Below are positions 14,148 through 22,117 of a stretch of 45,162 bases of DNA, in pieces; position 1 is the stretch's first letter; each line of letters opens with the position of its first letter. The stretch spans positions 1 through 45,162 of the forward strand of contig JAISBN010000158.1 in NCBI GenBank assembly GCA_031266175.1, read 5' to 3'. The position numbers and the translations under genes were made by a program. The notes under the pieces were generated by a model, which did no database searches, was not told the origin of the DNA, and saw only the letters and a program-made list of their open reading frames with translations. The DNA is from Treponema sp. GTDB lineage: Bacteria; Spirochaetota; Spirochaetia; Treponematales; Breznakiellaceae.

Positions 14148-14963
14148 CTAATACCCCACATGCCACAGGAAAAGCCCCTCCGGCGGCAGGGTGGGCCCCG
14201 CGAGTTCCCGCTTTCCCGAGTTGGCGAGTTCCCGGAATTGTTCCGGAGGCAGGCCTTTTTTTTCGTAGTGGAGCAGGGTTCCCGAGAGGGAGCGGACCAT
14301 CTTCCACAAAAAGGCGTTGGCCCGGATTTCAAACACCAGCTTGCCCCCCTCCGGGTAGAAGGACGCGCCGTAAATGTACCGGCGGCGGGACCGGCTGGTA
14401 TCGGCGGGGGAGGCGAACATCGTACAGTCACATTCCCCCCGGAAAAAACGGCAGTACTCGGCAAGGAGGGAAAGGTCCGGCCGCCGCGAAAGCGGAAGGG
14501 CGTAGCGCCGTTCCGCGGGAAAGGGGCCGCGGCCGCAGAGGAAAAAATAGCGGTAGGTCCGGGACCGGGCGTCGAAGCGGGCATGAAAGGCTTCCGCCGC
14601 TTCCCGGGCTTCCATGACCCGCACGTCCCGGGGGAGCAGGCTGTTGAGGGCGGGAACAAAACGGCCCACTTCCATGCCGCGGATATCGGTATAAAAGTTC
14701 GCCGCCTGGCCCCGGGCGTGAACCCCCGCGTCGGTACGGCCCGAACCGGTAAGGGTTACGGGGTGCTTGTGGAGTTTTTTCAGGGCCCGCTCCAGTTCGC
14801 CCTGGACTGTCCGGGGAACGGCGGGCGCGTCCACGGTTCCCGAGGCCGCAGTTCCCGAAGGGTCCCTTTTTTCCAGGGTCTGCCAGCCGGAAAAATCCGT
14901 GCCGTCGTAGGCAACCAGGAGGAGGATATTCCGCGGGCCCTCCGCCGGGGAACTATTCGTCAT
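14148..14963 (-). CDS. truA: tRNA pseudouridine(38-40) synthase TruA
   Basis: The 271-residue enzyme converts U38-U40 of the tRNA anticodon arm to pseudouridine. The first strand LLLVAYDGTDFSGWQ, the catalytic motif GSGRTDAGVHARGQAANF (nucleophile Asp), ARSRTYRYFFLCG and the C-terminal ANAFLWKMVRSLSGTLL are all standard. A ~20-residue Ala/Gly/Thr-rich insert follows the first motif (around residues 30-50, KRDPSGTAASGTVDAPAVP), longer than in most TruA. The ATG overlaps the stop of the DUF2225 gene by 11 bp. Last gene of the rpoZ operon, followed by a palindromic element that may end or stabilise the message. Confidence 0.97.
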   Translation of the reverse strand: MTNSSPAEGPRNILLLVAYDGTDFSGWQTLEKRDPSGTAASGTVDAPAVPRTVQGELERALKKLHKHPVTLTGSGRTDAGVHARGQAANFYTDIRGMEVGRFVPALNSLLPRDVRVMEAREAAEAFHARFDARSRTYRYFFLCGRGPFPAERRYALPLSRRPDLSLLAEYCRFFRGECDCTMFASPADTSRSRRRYIYGASFYPEGGKLVFEIRANAFLWKMVRSLSGTLLHYEKKGLPPEQFRELANSGKRELAGPTLPPEGLFLWHVGY

Positions 14964-15813
14964 CGCCTTCGTTCAGTTCTTTGTTGATATTGTCATAGAG
15001 ATTCCGGGCGTGTTCCAGCAGGGGGCCGGGTTTGCTTTTGGAAGACTTACCCAGGCCGAACATCTTCGCGATGGTCCGCTTGGCGTTCTCCAGCGTTTCA
15101 GCCCTGGACAGGGGATCGCCCCGGGGGCCGTATTTCAGTCTAAGCAGGGCCGAAAGGTACAGGGCTCCCTCATAGGCATAATTTTTATCCGTATCGGGAC
15201 CAAAGTTCTTAATTCCCGAAAGGGTTTCCTTCCCGGTCTGTTCCTTGAGGATCGCCTCGCCGTAGAGAAACTGGGATTTCTTCTTAAAGAGCAGGGCAAG
15301 CCAGTCATAATGGTAACCGGGATATTTTTCGTGCATTTCATCAAGAAGCCAGCCGGCCCGGAGGGCGGAGATAGCCTGTTTGATGGTGGGGGAAAATTCC
15401 TTGGTGTAATAATCGTAGCAGTAGAGGGCCAGGTACAACGATGCTGCGCCGTTTACCATGTCCCGGGGCCGGGTAAAATCCGCGGAGGGAAAGATCAGCC
15501 GGGCGGTTTTTTTCCGTTTTGCCTGTTCTTTCTCCGCCCTGTCCTTCGACTGGGAAGGCAGTCTGGAAAAATCCTGATCCATCGAGGCAAACCAGCATTC
15601 GGGACAAACCGTTGCCTGGTATGCCAGGGGATAAATAATCCCGTACCTGGCCGAAGGTTCATACAGCCGGTGGAGTTCGTCGGTTATTTGTCCCGCGATA
15701 AGCCGGCCGCTCCCGGAAAGGAGTTCTTCCCGGTGGAACGAAGCGTCGCACACGGGACAGGTGTACTCTTCCTTCGACGTATAGGATATTTTAAGATCCC
15801 CCTCCGCCGTCAT
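14953..15813 (-). CDS. DUF2225 family protein
   Basis: The 286-residue soluble protein has an N-terminal Cys4 site: EYTCPVCDASF and, further on, ATVCPECWFASMDQDF, typical of DUF2225 (Firmicutes and spirochaetes). The rest is helical and TPR-like (YLALYCYDYY, AISALRAGWLLDEM, YEGALYLSALLRLKYG). A basic segment RAEKEQAKRKKTARL lies near residue 95. No enzymatic motif; the function is unknown. It sits between acpS (2-bp gap) and truA (11-bp overlap). An ATG with GGAG-like sequence upstream lies inside the end of acpS. Confidence 0.85.
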   Translation of the reverse strand: MTAEGDLKISYTSKEEYTCPVCDASFHREELLSGSGRLIAGQITDELHRLYEPSARYGIIYPLAYQATVCPECWFASMDQDFSRLPSQSKDRAEKEQAKRKKTARLIFPSADFTRPRDMVNGAASLYLALYCYDYYTKEFSPTIKQAISALRAGWLLDEMHEKYPGYHYDWLALLFKKKSQFLYGEAILKEQTGKETLSGIKNFGPDTDKNYAYEGALYLSALLRLKYGPRGDPLSRAETLENAKRTIAKMFGLGKSSKSKPGPLLEHARNLYDNINKELNEGDDE

Positions 15814-15815
15814 CC

Positions 15816-16187
15816 TTACGCCTCCAAAACCACCACCGCCACGGCCAGATCCCTTTCGTGGGTTAAGGATACATGGGCCTTCCGGGCGCCCGCGGCCTTC
15901 ATCGCCGCCCGGGCGGTTCCTTCCGTTTGCAGTTCGGGCCGTGTATCCGGGCCGTTCAATACCATAATATCCTTTAGGGTGATTCCCGCAAGCCCCGTCC
16001 CCAGGGCCTTCCCGAAAGCTTCCTTCGCGGCAAAACGGACGGCCAGGGACCGGACCATTCCCCGGCCCCTTTCCCTGGCCGTCTCGATTTCCCGGCCGTC
16101 AAAAAAACGCTCCAGGAGACGGGGATCCGCAGCCCATTTTTCAAGCCTGGAAACGGTTACCGCGTCAACGCCGATTCCCACAATCAT
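15816..16187 (-). CDS. acpS: Holo-[acyl-carrier-protein] synthase AcpS
   Basis: The 123-residue enzyme moves 4'-phosphopantetheine from CoA to ACP. MIVGIGVDAV carries the Mg-binding Asp8 and RFAAKEAFGKALGTG the conserved Glu. The C-terminus AHVSLTHERDLAVAVVVLEA completes the family pattern. Length is normal. The start overlaps the cdaR stop by 4 bp. Confidence 0.95.
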   Translation of the reverse strand: MIVGIGVDAVTVSRLEKWAADPRLLERFFDGREIETARERGRGMVRSLAVRFAAKEAFGKALGTGLAGITLKDIMVLNGPDTRPELQTEGTARAAMKAAGARKAHVSLTHERDLAVAVVVLEA

Positions 16188-17140
16188 TCCGGGTCCCCTT
16201 CTTCCTTCCGGACAAGTTCGACCCGGATGGTTTCAGGGTCCGTCCGTTCCGCCTCGAAGCCGGGGCCCGGGGAAACGGTAAGGGGCAGCTCGTAGAATCC
16301 CGGCTCCGCCAGGGCCGAACAGTCCACGGTCAGCAGGGTCTCGCCTGTCAGCAGTTCCAGGTCGTTCTGGAGTCCCCGGATTCGCAGGGCCGCGGTGGGG
16401 GGATCCAGCAGCGCTTCCAGATCTTCCCGAAGCCCCGTAACGCCGACGGGAAGGTCCTCAAAATTTTTGATCATGATCAGTTCCCTGACAAAAGCGCTGA
16501 ACTCCGCGGTCCCGTCCCCCCGGATAATCACCAGGGGATTGGGATTCATGATCCTGACCCGGAGGGTAAAATCCCCGCTGCGGTTTCCCTGATCAATTGA
16601 TTCGGTGGAAAGTTCCGGTATTCCCGCCAGCAGCTTCATGGGCCCGTCAATGACGACCTGATTCGGCTCCAGGGTATAGGAAACCATTTCATAGCCGGTT
16701 TCCAGAAAGCCCTGGAAATCCGGCGACAGGGGAACGTACTTGCTCATTTTGGTATCCAGTTCCAGGGAAATTTCCATGGGCTCCAGGCTGATTTCCAGGG
16801 TTTCCGTTTCCGCGGCGGTGCCTTTCCGGTTAAGCTGTACCGGAACCTTGTACAAACCGGGTTCACCGTACCCGGTAAGATCAAGATGAGCCTCGATATC
16901 CTCCTCCGCGACATGGTAAATGCTGTTGGCATCTCCCCGCAGGGTTATTCTGATATTCCGGGGATAAGAGGCCGCGGGAACCAGCGTACCGTTCATGTCA
17001 AGCTGAAGGGGAACGGAAAAAAAACGTTCCTGCAGATCCCCCATGCGGTGGAAGGCAAAGAGCAGTATCGCCACCGCCACGGAAAGTACTTTCGCGGGCC
17101 ATTTTTCGGCAATCCGGGTCAGGAGCTTCTTGTAATCCAC
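16184..17140 (-). CDS. cdaR: YbbR-domain protein, CdaR-like regulator of diadenylate cyclase
   Basis: The 318-residue protein has one N-terminal membrane helix (WPAKVLSVAVAILLFAF) followed by extracytoplasmic YbbR repeats, visible as VPLQLDMNG...IRITLRGD, LEPNQVVIDGP and LDPPTAALRIRG. CdaR proteins bind and modulate CdaA across the membrane. The gene follows cdaA by 2 bp and overlaps acpS, so co-expression is certain. Repeats are diverged and there seem to be about three, fewer than the four in Bacillus CdaR. Confidence 0.88.
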   Translation of the reverse strand: MDYKKLLTRIAEKWPAKVLSVAVAILLFAFHRMGDLQERFFSVPLQLDMNGTLVPAASYPRNIRITLRGDANSIYHVAEEDIEAHLDLTGYGEPGLYKVPVQLNRKGTAAETETLEISLEPMEISLELDTKMSKYVPLSPDFQGFLETGYEMVSYTLEPNQVVIDGPMKLLAGIPELSTESIDQGNRSGDFTLRVRIMNPNPLVIIRGDGTAEFSAFVRELIMIKNFEDLPVGVTGLREDLEALLDPPTAALRIRGLQNDLELLTGETLLTVDCSALAEPGFYELPLTVSPGPGFEAERTDPETIRVELVRKEEGDPE

Positions 17141-17142
17141 GG

Positions 17143-17973
17143 CTAGCCCCCTTCCAGGGAGGTGCTTTCCGGCGGAACCAGGATGTCCTGTTTTTCCCCG
17201 CCGCCGCGGACGGTACGGTCCAGAAGTTCCTTAAGCTTGCGCTGAACTTCCAGGGGGGACAGATCGTAGTACAGTTTCGACTCATAGGCCAGGGAAATGG
17301 CCCCCGTTTCCTCGGACACCACCAGGATCACCGCGTCGCTCTGCTCCGACATGCCCAGGGCCGCCCGGTGGCGGGTGCCAAAACTTTTCCTGATATCCTG
17401 CTGTTCCGAAAGGGGCAAAAGACAGCCTGCGGCGGCGATGCGCCCCCCGTGAAGAATCAGGGCGCCGTCATGGAGGGGGCCGTCGAAGGCAAAGACCGTT
17501 ATGATAAGGCTGGAAGAAATTTCCGCGTTCAGCCTGGTCCCGGTATCGGTGATGTTCCGGATATTGACCTTCCGGGGGAACACCACCAGGGCACCCCGGC
17601 GCTGCTGGGAGAGCATTTCCGCGGCGGTGACCGCGGCTTCCAGCTGGCCCAGCCGGGGCTTACTGTCCAGCCGGAACAGTTCCCCCTGGCCCAGCCTGAT
17701 GATGATCTTCCGCAGTTCCGGCTGAAACACGATGGCGATAACCACAAACAGCCCTGGCGCCAGAATATTAAGCAGCCATTGCAGGGTGGTTAGTTTAAAC
17801 AGGTAGGCAATGCAGTAGATCAGGGCCAGGAATCCCGCGCCCTTAACCAGCTGTATCGCCTGGGTTTTAATCAGGAGGTCGTAGGCTTTGTAAAGCAGAA
17901 AGGCCAGCAGAAGTATGTCCAGGACCGGACGGAACAGGTTATACAGTTCGCCTATCTTTTGATACCAGGTCAT
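17143..17973 (-). CDS. cdaA: Diadenylate cyclase CdaA (c-di-AMP synthase)
   Basis: The 276-residue enzyme makes c-di-AMP from two ATP. Three N-terminal membrane helices (VLDILLLAFLLYKAYDLL, GAGFLALIYCIAYLF, LNILAPGLFVVIAIVF) precede the DAC domain with its signature DGA (169-171, PLHDGALILHGG) and RHR (201-203, GTRHRAALG). Both are intact. c-di-AMP governs potassium, osmotic balance and wall homeostasis. The start overlaps folP by 4 bp. Position within an rpoZ-miaA-folP operon ties the second messenger to growth genes rather than to glmM as in Bacillus. Confidence 0.96.
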   Translation of the reverse strand: MTWYQKIGELYNLFRPVLDILLLAFLLYKAYDLLIKTQAIQLVKGAGFLALIYCIAYLFKLTTLQWLLNILAPGLFVVIAIVFQPELRKIIIRLGQGELFRLDSKPRLGQLEAAVTAAEMLSQQRRGALVVFPRKVNIRNITDTGTRLNAEISSSLIITVFAFDGPLHDGALILHGGRIAAAGCLLPLSEQQDIRKSFGTRHRAALGMSEQSDAVILVVSEETGAISLAYESKLYYDLSPLEVQRKLKELLDRTVRGGGEKQDILVPPESTSLEGG

Positions 17974-18851
17974 TCCCCGCCCCCCGCATACTCCCGTTCA
18001 AAATAACGCAGTGCCCCGGCCACCGCGGCCAGATCCGCCGCCGGGGCGGCATCGTGGACCCGGATAATGTCCGCTCCCTTCATCAGGGCCGCGGCGTTGG
18101 CCGCCATGGTGCCGGCCAGCCGGTCTTCCGGGTCCCGGCGGGTCAGGCCGCCGATAAAACGTTTCCGTGAAAGCCCCACAAGAAGAGGATAATCCCCGAA
18201 GCGTATTTCCGCAAGCCGGGCGAGCAGGAGCAGATTTTCTTCCGTTGATTTGCCGAAGCCGAAACCGGGATCAAGGATGATCTTCTCCTTCGGGATGCCC
18301 CCCGCCTCCGCCCGCCGGACCGCCCCCAGGAGGAAATTCCGCAGCTCCGCCACAAGATCCCCCGGCCCGCCGCGGGAGGCAAAGCCCAGGCCCTCGCCGT
18401 GCATCACCACCACAGCGGCGCCCCGTCCGGCGCAGAGGGGAATCATCCCGGGATCCTTCAGGGCGGATATGTCGTTGATGATATCCGCCCCTTCGTCCAG
18501 GACGGCCCGGGCAACCGGGGCCTTGCGGGTATCTATCGAAACCGGAAGGGAGGATCGCCCGCGGAACAGCCGGAGGGCGGGCATAAGCCGCCGGAGTTCC
18601 TCCTTTTCGTCGATATACGCCGAACCCGGGCCCGAAGCTTCGGCACCGAAGTCCACGATATCCGCGCCGCCGGCCTCCGCCTCCAGGGCCCGGCGGAGGG
18701 CGTCTTCGGGCCCGGGAGTCCGGTGGGGAACATAAAAGGAGTCGGGGGTGCAATTCACAATGGCCATAATCCGGGGCCGGGAAAAATCCAAAAGCGCCCC
18801 GCCGGGAAGGGGGAGCGCCTTTGGGGGATTATCTGGTATTACCTGCTTCAT
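17970..18851 (-). CDS. folP: Dihydropteroate synthase FolP
   Basis: The 293-residue enzyme condenses pABA with the pterin pyrophosphate in folate synthesis. Motifs are complete: IMAIVNCTPDSFY, LPVSIDTRKAPVARA, GADIINDISALKDP, VVMHGEG, ILDPGFGFGKSTEENL, LVGLSRKRFIGGL and IIRVHDAAP. The N-terminal ~15 residues (MKQVIPDNPPKALPL) are variable. It follows the 29-residue ribosomal-type gene by 23 bp and overlaps cdaA by 4 bp. Confidence 0.96.
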   Translation of the reverse strand: MKQVIPDNPPKALPLPGGALLDFSRPRIMAIVNCTPDSFYVPHRTPGPEDALRRALEAEAGGADIVDFGAEASGPGSAYIDEKEELRRLMPALRLFRGRSSLPVSIDTRKAPVARAVLDEGADIINDISALKDPGMIPLCAGRGAAVVVMHGEGLGFASRGGPGDLVAELRNFLLGAVRRAEAGGIPKEKIILDPGFGFGKSTEENLLLLARLAEIRFGDYPLLVGLSRKRFIGGLTRRDPEDRLAGTMAANAAALMKGADIIRVHDAAPAADLAAVAGALRYFEREYAGGGE

Positions 18852-18874
18852 GCCGCTATAACAGATACGGCGGA

Positions 18875-18964
18875 CTATTTGTTTTTATGCCTGTTTTTTC
18901 TGAGTTTCTTCTTACGTTTGTGGGTTGCAATCTTCCTGAGTTTGCGTTTTCTTCCGCAGGGCAC
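18875..18964 (-). CDS. Tiny basic AURKAIP1/COX24 (bS22-like) ribosomal protein
   Basis: A GTG at 18964 with AAGGAG 8 nt upstream opens a 29-residue, stop-bounded frame: residues MPCGRKRKLRKIATHKRKKK, then LRKNRHKNK. About 60% is Lys or Arg. The KRKLRKIATHKRKKKLRKNR pattern is the core of the AURKAIP1/COX24 family (mitochondrial mS38, mycobacterial bS22), small-subunit ribosomal proteins. The ribosome site overlaps the miaA stop codon, so translation is coupled. It is too short for most gene callers. A structural role in the 30S subunit is inferred from the family. Confidence 0.85.
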   Translation of the reverse strand: MPCGRKRKLRKIATHKRKKKLRKNRHKNK

Positions 18965-18976
18965 TTCGCGTTCTCC

Positions 18977-19936
18977 TTAAGGTATAGACTTGAGCAAAGT
19001 ATGAAGCAGGCCCCTGAAAAGGTCAAGGGTCCCCTCCGGGGGAAGCCATACCGCTTCCGGGATGGAGGCAAAAAAGGTCTCCTGCCGTTTTGCGTAACGC
19101 CGGCTGTTCCGTTTTACCAGGGCTTTTACCCCCTCCGTATCCCTGTTAAAGCCGTACCCCGCTTCCCCCGGAAGGGGCTCGAAAAATTCCCGGTATCCAA
19201 TGGCCCGCAGGCCGGGATCCCGGGGGGTATAGCCCCGGCGGAAAAGTTCCTCCGCTTCGGCGGCAAGCCCCCGGTGGAACATATCCTCGCAGCGCAGTTC
19301 TATCCGCCGGTACAGGTCCTGCCGGTCCCGCCGTAACCCGGCAATCACAAAGCGGTACCCCCCCCGGACCCCTTTTCCCGGCGCGAAGGAGCTCAGGGGC
19401 CGGCCCGAAAGCCGGCAGACTTCCAGGGCCCGCAGGAGCCGGTACAGGTCGTTGGCGTGTATCCGTTCCGCCGATGCCGGATCCAGCCGGGCCAGCTCTT
19501 CAAAAAGGGCTCCGGGGCCTTTTTGAAGCAGCTCTTCCCGCAGGGAGCGCCGCACCAGGGGGTCCGAAGGGGGCGCTTCGCCAAGGCCGGAGATAAAGCT
19601 TTTCAGGTAAAACCCCGTACCCCCGGAGATAACCGGAAACTTTCCCCGGGCGGCAATATCCCCGCAGGCCGCGGCGGCCAGGCGGACAAAATCCCCCGCG
19701 TTAAACTGCTCGTCGGGATTACGGATATCGATTAAATGGTGGGGAAGCCGGGCAAGCAGCGCCGCGTCCGGTTTGGCGGTCCCGATATTCATCCCCCGGT
19801 ATACCTGCATGGAATCGGCGGAAACCACCTCCGCGGGACACCCGAAACCGGTAAAGAGCTTTTCCAGCAGAGCCGTCTTGCCCGATCCGGTGGGCCCGAA
19901 GAGGATAAAAACCGGGAAAGAGCCCTGATCCGCCAC
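18977..19936 (-). CDS. miaA: tRNA dimethylallyltransferase MiaA
   Basis: The 319-residue enzyme adds an isopentenyl group to A37 of tRNAs reading UNN codons. It shows the P-loop FGPTGSGKTALL, SADSMQVYRGMNIGTAKP, PHHLIDIRNPDEQFNAGDF and GGTGFYLKSF, then LRAIGYREFF and VKRNSRRYAKRQETFF. The annotated start is a GTG (19936) with no good ribosome site, 14 bp after rpoZ; translation may rely on coupling to rpoZ. Confidence 0.96.
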   Translation of the reverse strand: MADQGSFPVFILFGPTGSGKTALLEKLFTGFGCPAEVVSADSMQVYRGMNIGTAKPDAALLARLPHHLIDIRNPDEQFNAGDFVRLAAAACGDIAARGKFPVISGGTGFYLKSFISGLGEAPPSDPLVRRSLREELLQKGPGALFEELARLDPASAERIHANDLYRLLRALEVCRLSGRPLSSFAPGKGVRGGYRFVIAGLRRDRQDLYRRIELRCEDMFHRGLAAEAEELFRRGYTPRDPGLRAIGYREFFEPLPGEAGYGFNRDTEGVKALVKRNSRRYAKRQETFFASIPEAVWLPPEGTLDLFRGLLHTLLKSIP

Positions 19937-19950
19937 GGAATGGAACCCGG

Positions 19951-20154
19951 CTAGGTTACGGGGATCTCCTCAATGCGGAAGTCTATTTCTTTGGTAAAGA
20001 CCTGCTGAGCCGCCAGGGAAACTACCTTTCCGTCGTTTCCCTCAATCTCCGGGTCCCGAAGCATGGAAAGCTGGTAGGCCCTGCGGGATGCGGCGCAGGT
20101 TATTTCGTACATATTGCTTTTGTATTCGATAAGCTTTTCCAGGGGGAAAATCAT
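19951..20154 (-). CDS. rpoZ: RNA polymerase omega subunit
   Basis: This 67-residue protein starts MIFPLEKLIEYKSNMYEITC and contains ASRRAYQLSMLRDPEI followed by KVVSLAAQQVFTKEIDFRIE, the diverged omega pattern of spirochaetes (substituting for the ARRAR-QL core). Omega helps assemble beta' into RNA polymerase. It is the first gene of the nine-gene operon; the promoter at 20216-20245 gives a ~55-nt leader. Confidence 0.85.
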   Translation of the reverse strand: MIFPLEKLIEYKSNMYEITCAASRRAYQLSMLRDPEIEGNDGKVVSLAAQQVFTKEIDFRIEEIPVT

Positions 20155-20215
20155 GAAACTTTGTTCCTGCTTTCTAACATATATCTGATGCGATCATACG
20201 TCCGCACGAAAGAAC

Positions 20216-20245
20216 AGTATACCTGTTTTTCGGAAAAAATGTAAA
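20216..20245 (-). promoter_or_regulatory. Promoter of the rpoZ-to-truA operon
   Basis: On the minus strand TTTACA (20240-20245), an 18-bp T-rich spacer and TATACT (20216-20221). The same TTTACATTTTTT...TATACT pattern recurs at 22081-22109. Confidence 0.75.
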
Positions 20246-20267
20246 GCTGTAAAACCTTTTTCACAGG

Positions 20268-20347
20268 AATTCCGAATTCAACCACAAACCACACGGAAAA
20301 ACACGGACTTTTAATTTATCCGTGTTGGTCTGTGTCTGTGGTAAAAT
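20268..20347. repeat. Palindromic intergenic element, copy 3 (right arm lost)
   Basis: The left arm AATTCCGAATTC, followed by AACCACAAACCACACGG and AAAAACACGGAC, matches copy 2. The right side keeps ATCCGTGTTGGTCTGTG but ends in GGTAAAATTAAAACTCG without the outer GAATTCGGAATT. It starts about 30 bp after the ruvC stop and shares the 223-bp gap with the rpoZ promoter. Confidence 0.8.
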
Positions 20348-20377
20348 TAAAACTCGAAGCCTGGCCCCACCAAGCCG

Positions 20378-20863
20378 TTATAAATTCCGCGCCGGGGTTC
20401 CGTGGGCCGCGCAGACCGCCGCCCCCAGGGCGTCGGCGGCATGATCCGGTTCGGGTATTACCGGCAGCCCCAGGATGATCCGGAGCATTTCCTGGACCTG
20501 CCCTTTTTCCGCCTTCCGCACCCCCACCACGGTCTGTTTTATCTCCTGGGGGGTGTATTCCCGGAGGGGAAGATTCCGTTCCGCCAAAGCCAGGGAGAGG
20601 ACCCCCCGGGCCTCCGCGACGGCAATGGCGCTGGTAACATTGCGGCCGAAATAGAGGGATTCCATGGCCGCTTCCAGGGGATTATAGGTGTCCAGGACGG
20701 CGTTTATCCGCCGGTATATAAAAAAAAGCCGCTCCGCTCTGGGCAGGGCAGCCTCGGTTTCTATACAGCCGTGGGCCAGATAGCTTACCCGGCTTCTTTC
20801 ATATTCCACAACACCCCAGCCGACGGAAGCCAGGCCGGGATCAATCCCGATGATGCGCCTCAT
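20378..20863 (-). CDS. ruvC: Holliday junction resolvase RuvC
   Basis: The 161-residue endonuclease cuts Holliday junctions with RuvAB. IIGIDPGLASVGWGVV carries the first catalytic Asp, AAMESLYFGRNVTSAIAVAE the Glu, and PDHAADALGAAVCAAH the final acidic pair. KQTVVGVRKAEKGQVQEML is the usual DNA-contact loop. It follows yebC by 48 bp on the same strand. Confidence 0.97.
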   Translation of the reverse strand: MRRIIGIDPGLASVGWGVVEYERSRVSYLAHGCIETEAALPRAERLFFIYRRINAVLDTYNPLEAAMESLYFGRNVTSAIAVAEARGVLSLALAERNLPLREYTPQEIKQTVVGVRKAEKGQVQEMLRIILGLPVIPEPDHAADALGAAVCAAHGTPARNL

Positions 20864-20911
20864 AAACCGGCCGGCGGAATTACGGGGCCCGCGGATGCGC
20901 GCCCGCCCCGT

Positions 20912-21652
20912 TCATTCCCCGGTAAAGCCCTCGGGAACCGCCATATTGTGGTACACGTTCTGGACATCGTCGTTTTCTTCCAGCCTGTCGATCATCCGCA
21001 GGGCCTTGGCCGAGGCGTCGTTATCCAGGGTTATGTCCGCTTCGGCCACCATGCTGACTTCCGCGCTCAGGGTCTCGAAATTTTTCGCTTGGAGCGCTTC
21101 CATTACCGTTTCAAAATCCTCCGGAGCGGTGGTAACTTCGATAATCCCGTCCCCCGAGGACACGTCTTCCGCGCCGCCCTCCAGGGCCGCTTCCATGACC
21201 TGATCTTCGGTATACTTTTCCCCGTCCAGGGTGATAATTCCCTGGCGCCTGAAAAGCCGGGTTACGGAACCGGCCTTGGCCAGTTCCCCGCCCCCCCGGG
21301 TCAGGATATTCCGTACATCCGCGGCAGCCCGGTTTTTATTGTCGGTAAGAACCTCGATAAGGATCCCCACGCCGCCCCCGGCATAGGCTTCGTAGGTTAA
21401 CTCCTCATAGTTAACCCCGTCAAGTTCGCCGGTACCCTTTTTTATGGCCCTGTCGATATTGTCCTTGGGCATATTGGCGCCCCGGGCTTTGATAATCGCG
21501 GTCCGCAGCCGGGGATTACCCTCGGCATTGCCCCCGCCCATCCGGGCGGCTATGGAAATTTCTTTAATCAGTTTGGTAAACATCTGGCCCCGCCTGGCAT
21601 CGGCGGCGCCCTTGGCATGTTTAATAGTCGCCCATTTACTATGGCCGGACAT
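20912..21652 (-). CDS. YebC/PmpR family protein
   Basis: The 246-residue protein opens MSGHSKWATIKHAKGAADAR, with RMGGGNAEGNPRLRTAIIKA, then NMPKDNIDRAIKKG and YEAYAGGGVGILIEVLTDNK. The family acts as a transcription regulator or as an aid to translation of proline runs; which one holds here is not visible. AAGGAG stands 7 nt before the ATG. The yebC-ruvC pairing is common in bacteria. Confidence 0.95.
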   Translation of the reverse strand: MSGHSKWATIKHAKGAADARRGQMFTKLIKEISIAARMGGGNAEGNPRLRTAIIKARGANMPKDNIDRAIKKGTGELDGVNYEELTYEAYAGGGVGILIEVLTDNKNRAAADVRNILTRGGGELAKAGSVTRLFRRQGIITLDGEKYTEDQVMEAALEGGAEDVSSGDGIIEVTTAPEDFETVMEALQAKNFETLSAEVSMVAEADITLDNDASAKALRMIDRLEENDDVQNVYHNMAVPEGFTGE

Positions 21653-21760
21653 AGCTACTCCTTCCTAATCGTTGAGATCCGTACATTCTGAATTTACGAA
21701 ACAGGCGAACGCCTTTCGCCCCTGCCGGGTTCCCGGCGTTTTAGAGCGTTTGTCGAGGGC

Positions 21761-21784
21761 CAAAAACAAAAACGGGTTCCGTTT
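21761..21784 (-). terminator. Terminator after the small Cys-rich gene
   Basis: On the minus strand the stem AAACGG-AAC-CCGTTT is followed by TTGTTTTTG, 15 bp past the stop at 21799. Confidence 0.6.
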
Positions 21785-21798
21785 CTGTTTCCCGCAGG

Positions 21799-22035
21799 TT
21801 AACGGGCGGCTTCCCACTTACCCTTGGAAATAGCCTTTTCTATCGAATCCCTGACAAGCCGTTCAAACCATTCGTAATTAAAGGGCTGTTTGGTCCGTAT
21901 CACCGGCTTCAGGGTAAGCTCAAGCTGATCACGGCAGGCCTCGCAAAGGTCCCTGTGGGCCACATGGAAATACGAACGCTGATTGACCGCAGTGGTTATG
22001 TCCTTATGGCAAATATCACATTTCAAATTTTTCAT
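21799..22035 (-). CDS. Small conserved Cys-rich (zinc-binding-like) protein
   Basis: The start was set at ATG 22035, 10 nt after GGGGAG; the longer open frame has no support. The 78-residue protein begins MKNLKCDICHKDITTAVNQR and has a second CEAC pair (DLCEACRDQLELTL), so a CxxC...CxxC metal site is likely. The C-terminal half (QPFNYEWFERLVRDSIEKAI) is helical. No function is recognised. It is a monocistronic unit with promoter 22081-22109 and terminator 21761-21784, divergent from neuB. Confidence 0.8.
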   Translation of the reverse strand: MKNLKCDICHKDITTAVNQRSYFHVAHRDLCEACRDQLELTLKPVIRTKQPFNYEWFERLVRDSIEKAISKGKWEAAR

Positions 22036-22080
22036 GACAACTCCCCATTTTGAAGAATATTCAGGATAAATACAAAACCA

Positions 22081-22109
22081 AGTATATCTCTTCCTAAAAA
22101 AAATGTAAA
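22081..22109 (-). promoter_or_regulatory. Promoter of the small Cys-rich gene
   Basis: On the minus strand TTTACA (22104-22109), 17 bp, TATACT (22081-22086). It ends 9 bp before the neuB start codon on the other strand, so the two genes share a compact control region. Confidence 0.8.
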
Positions 22110-22117
22110 GTACTCCC

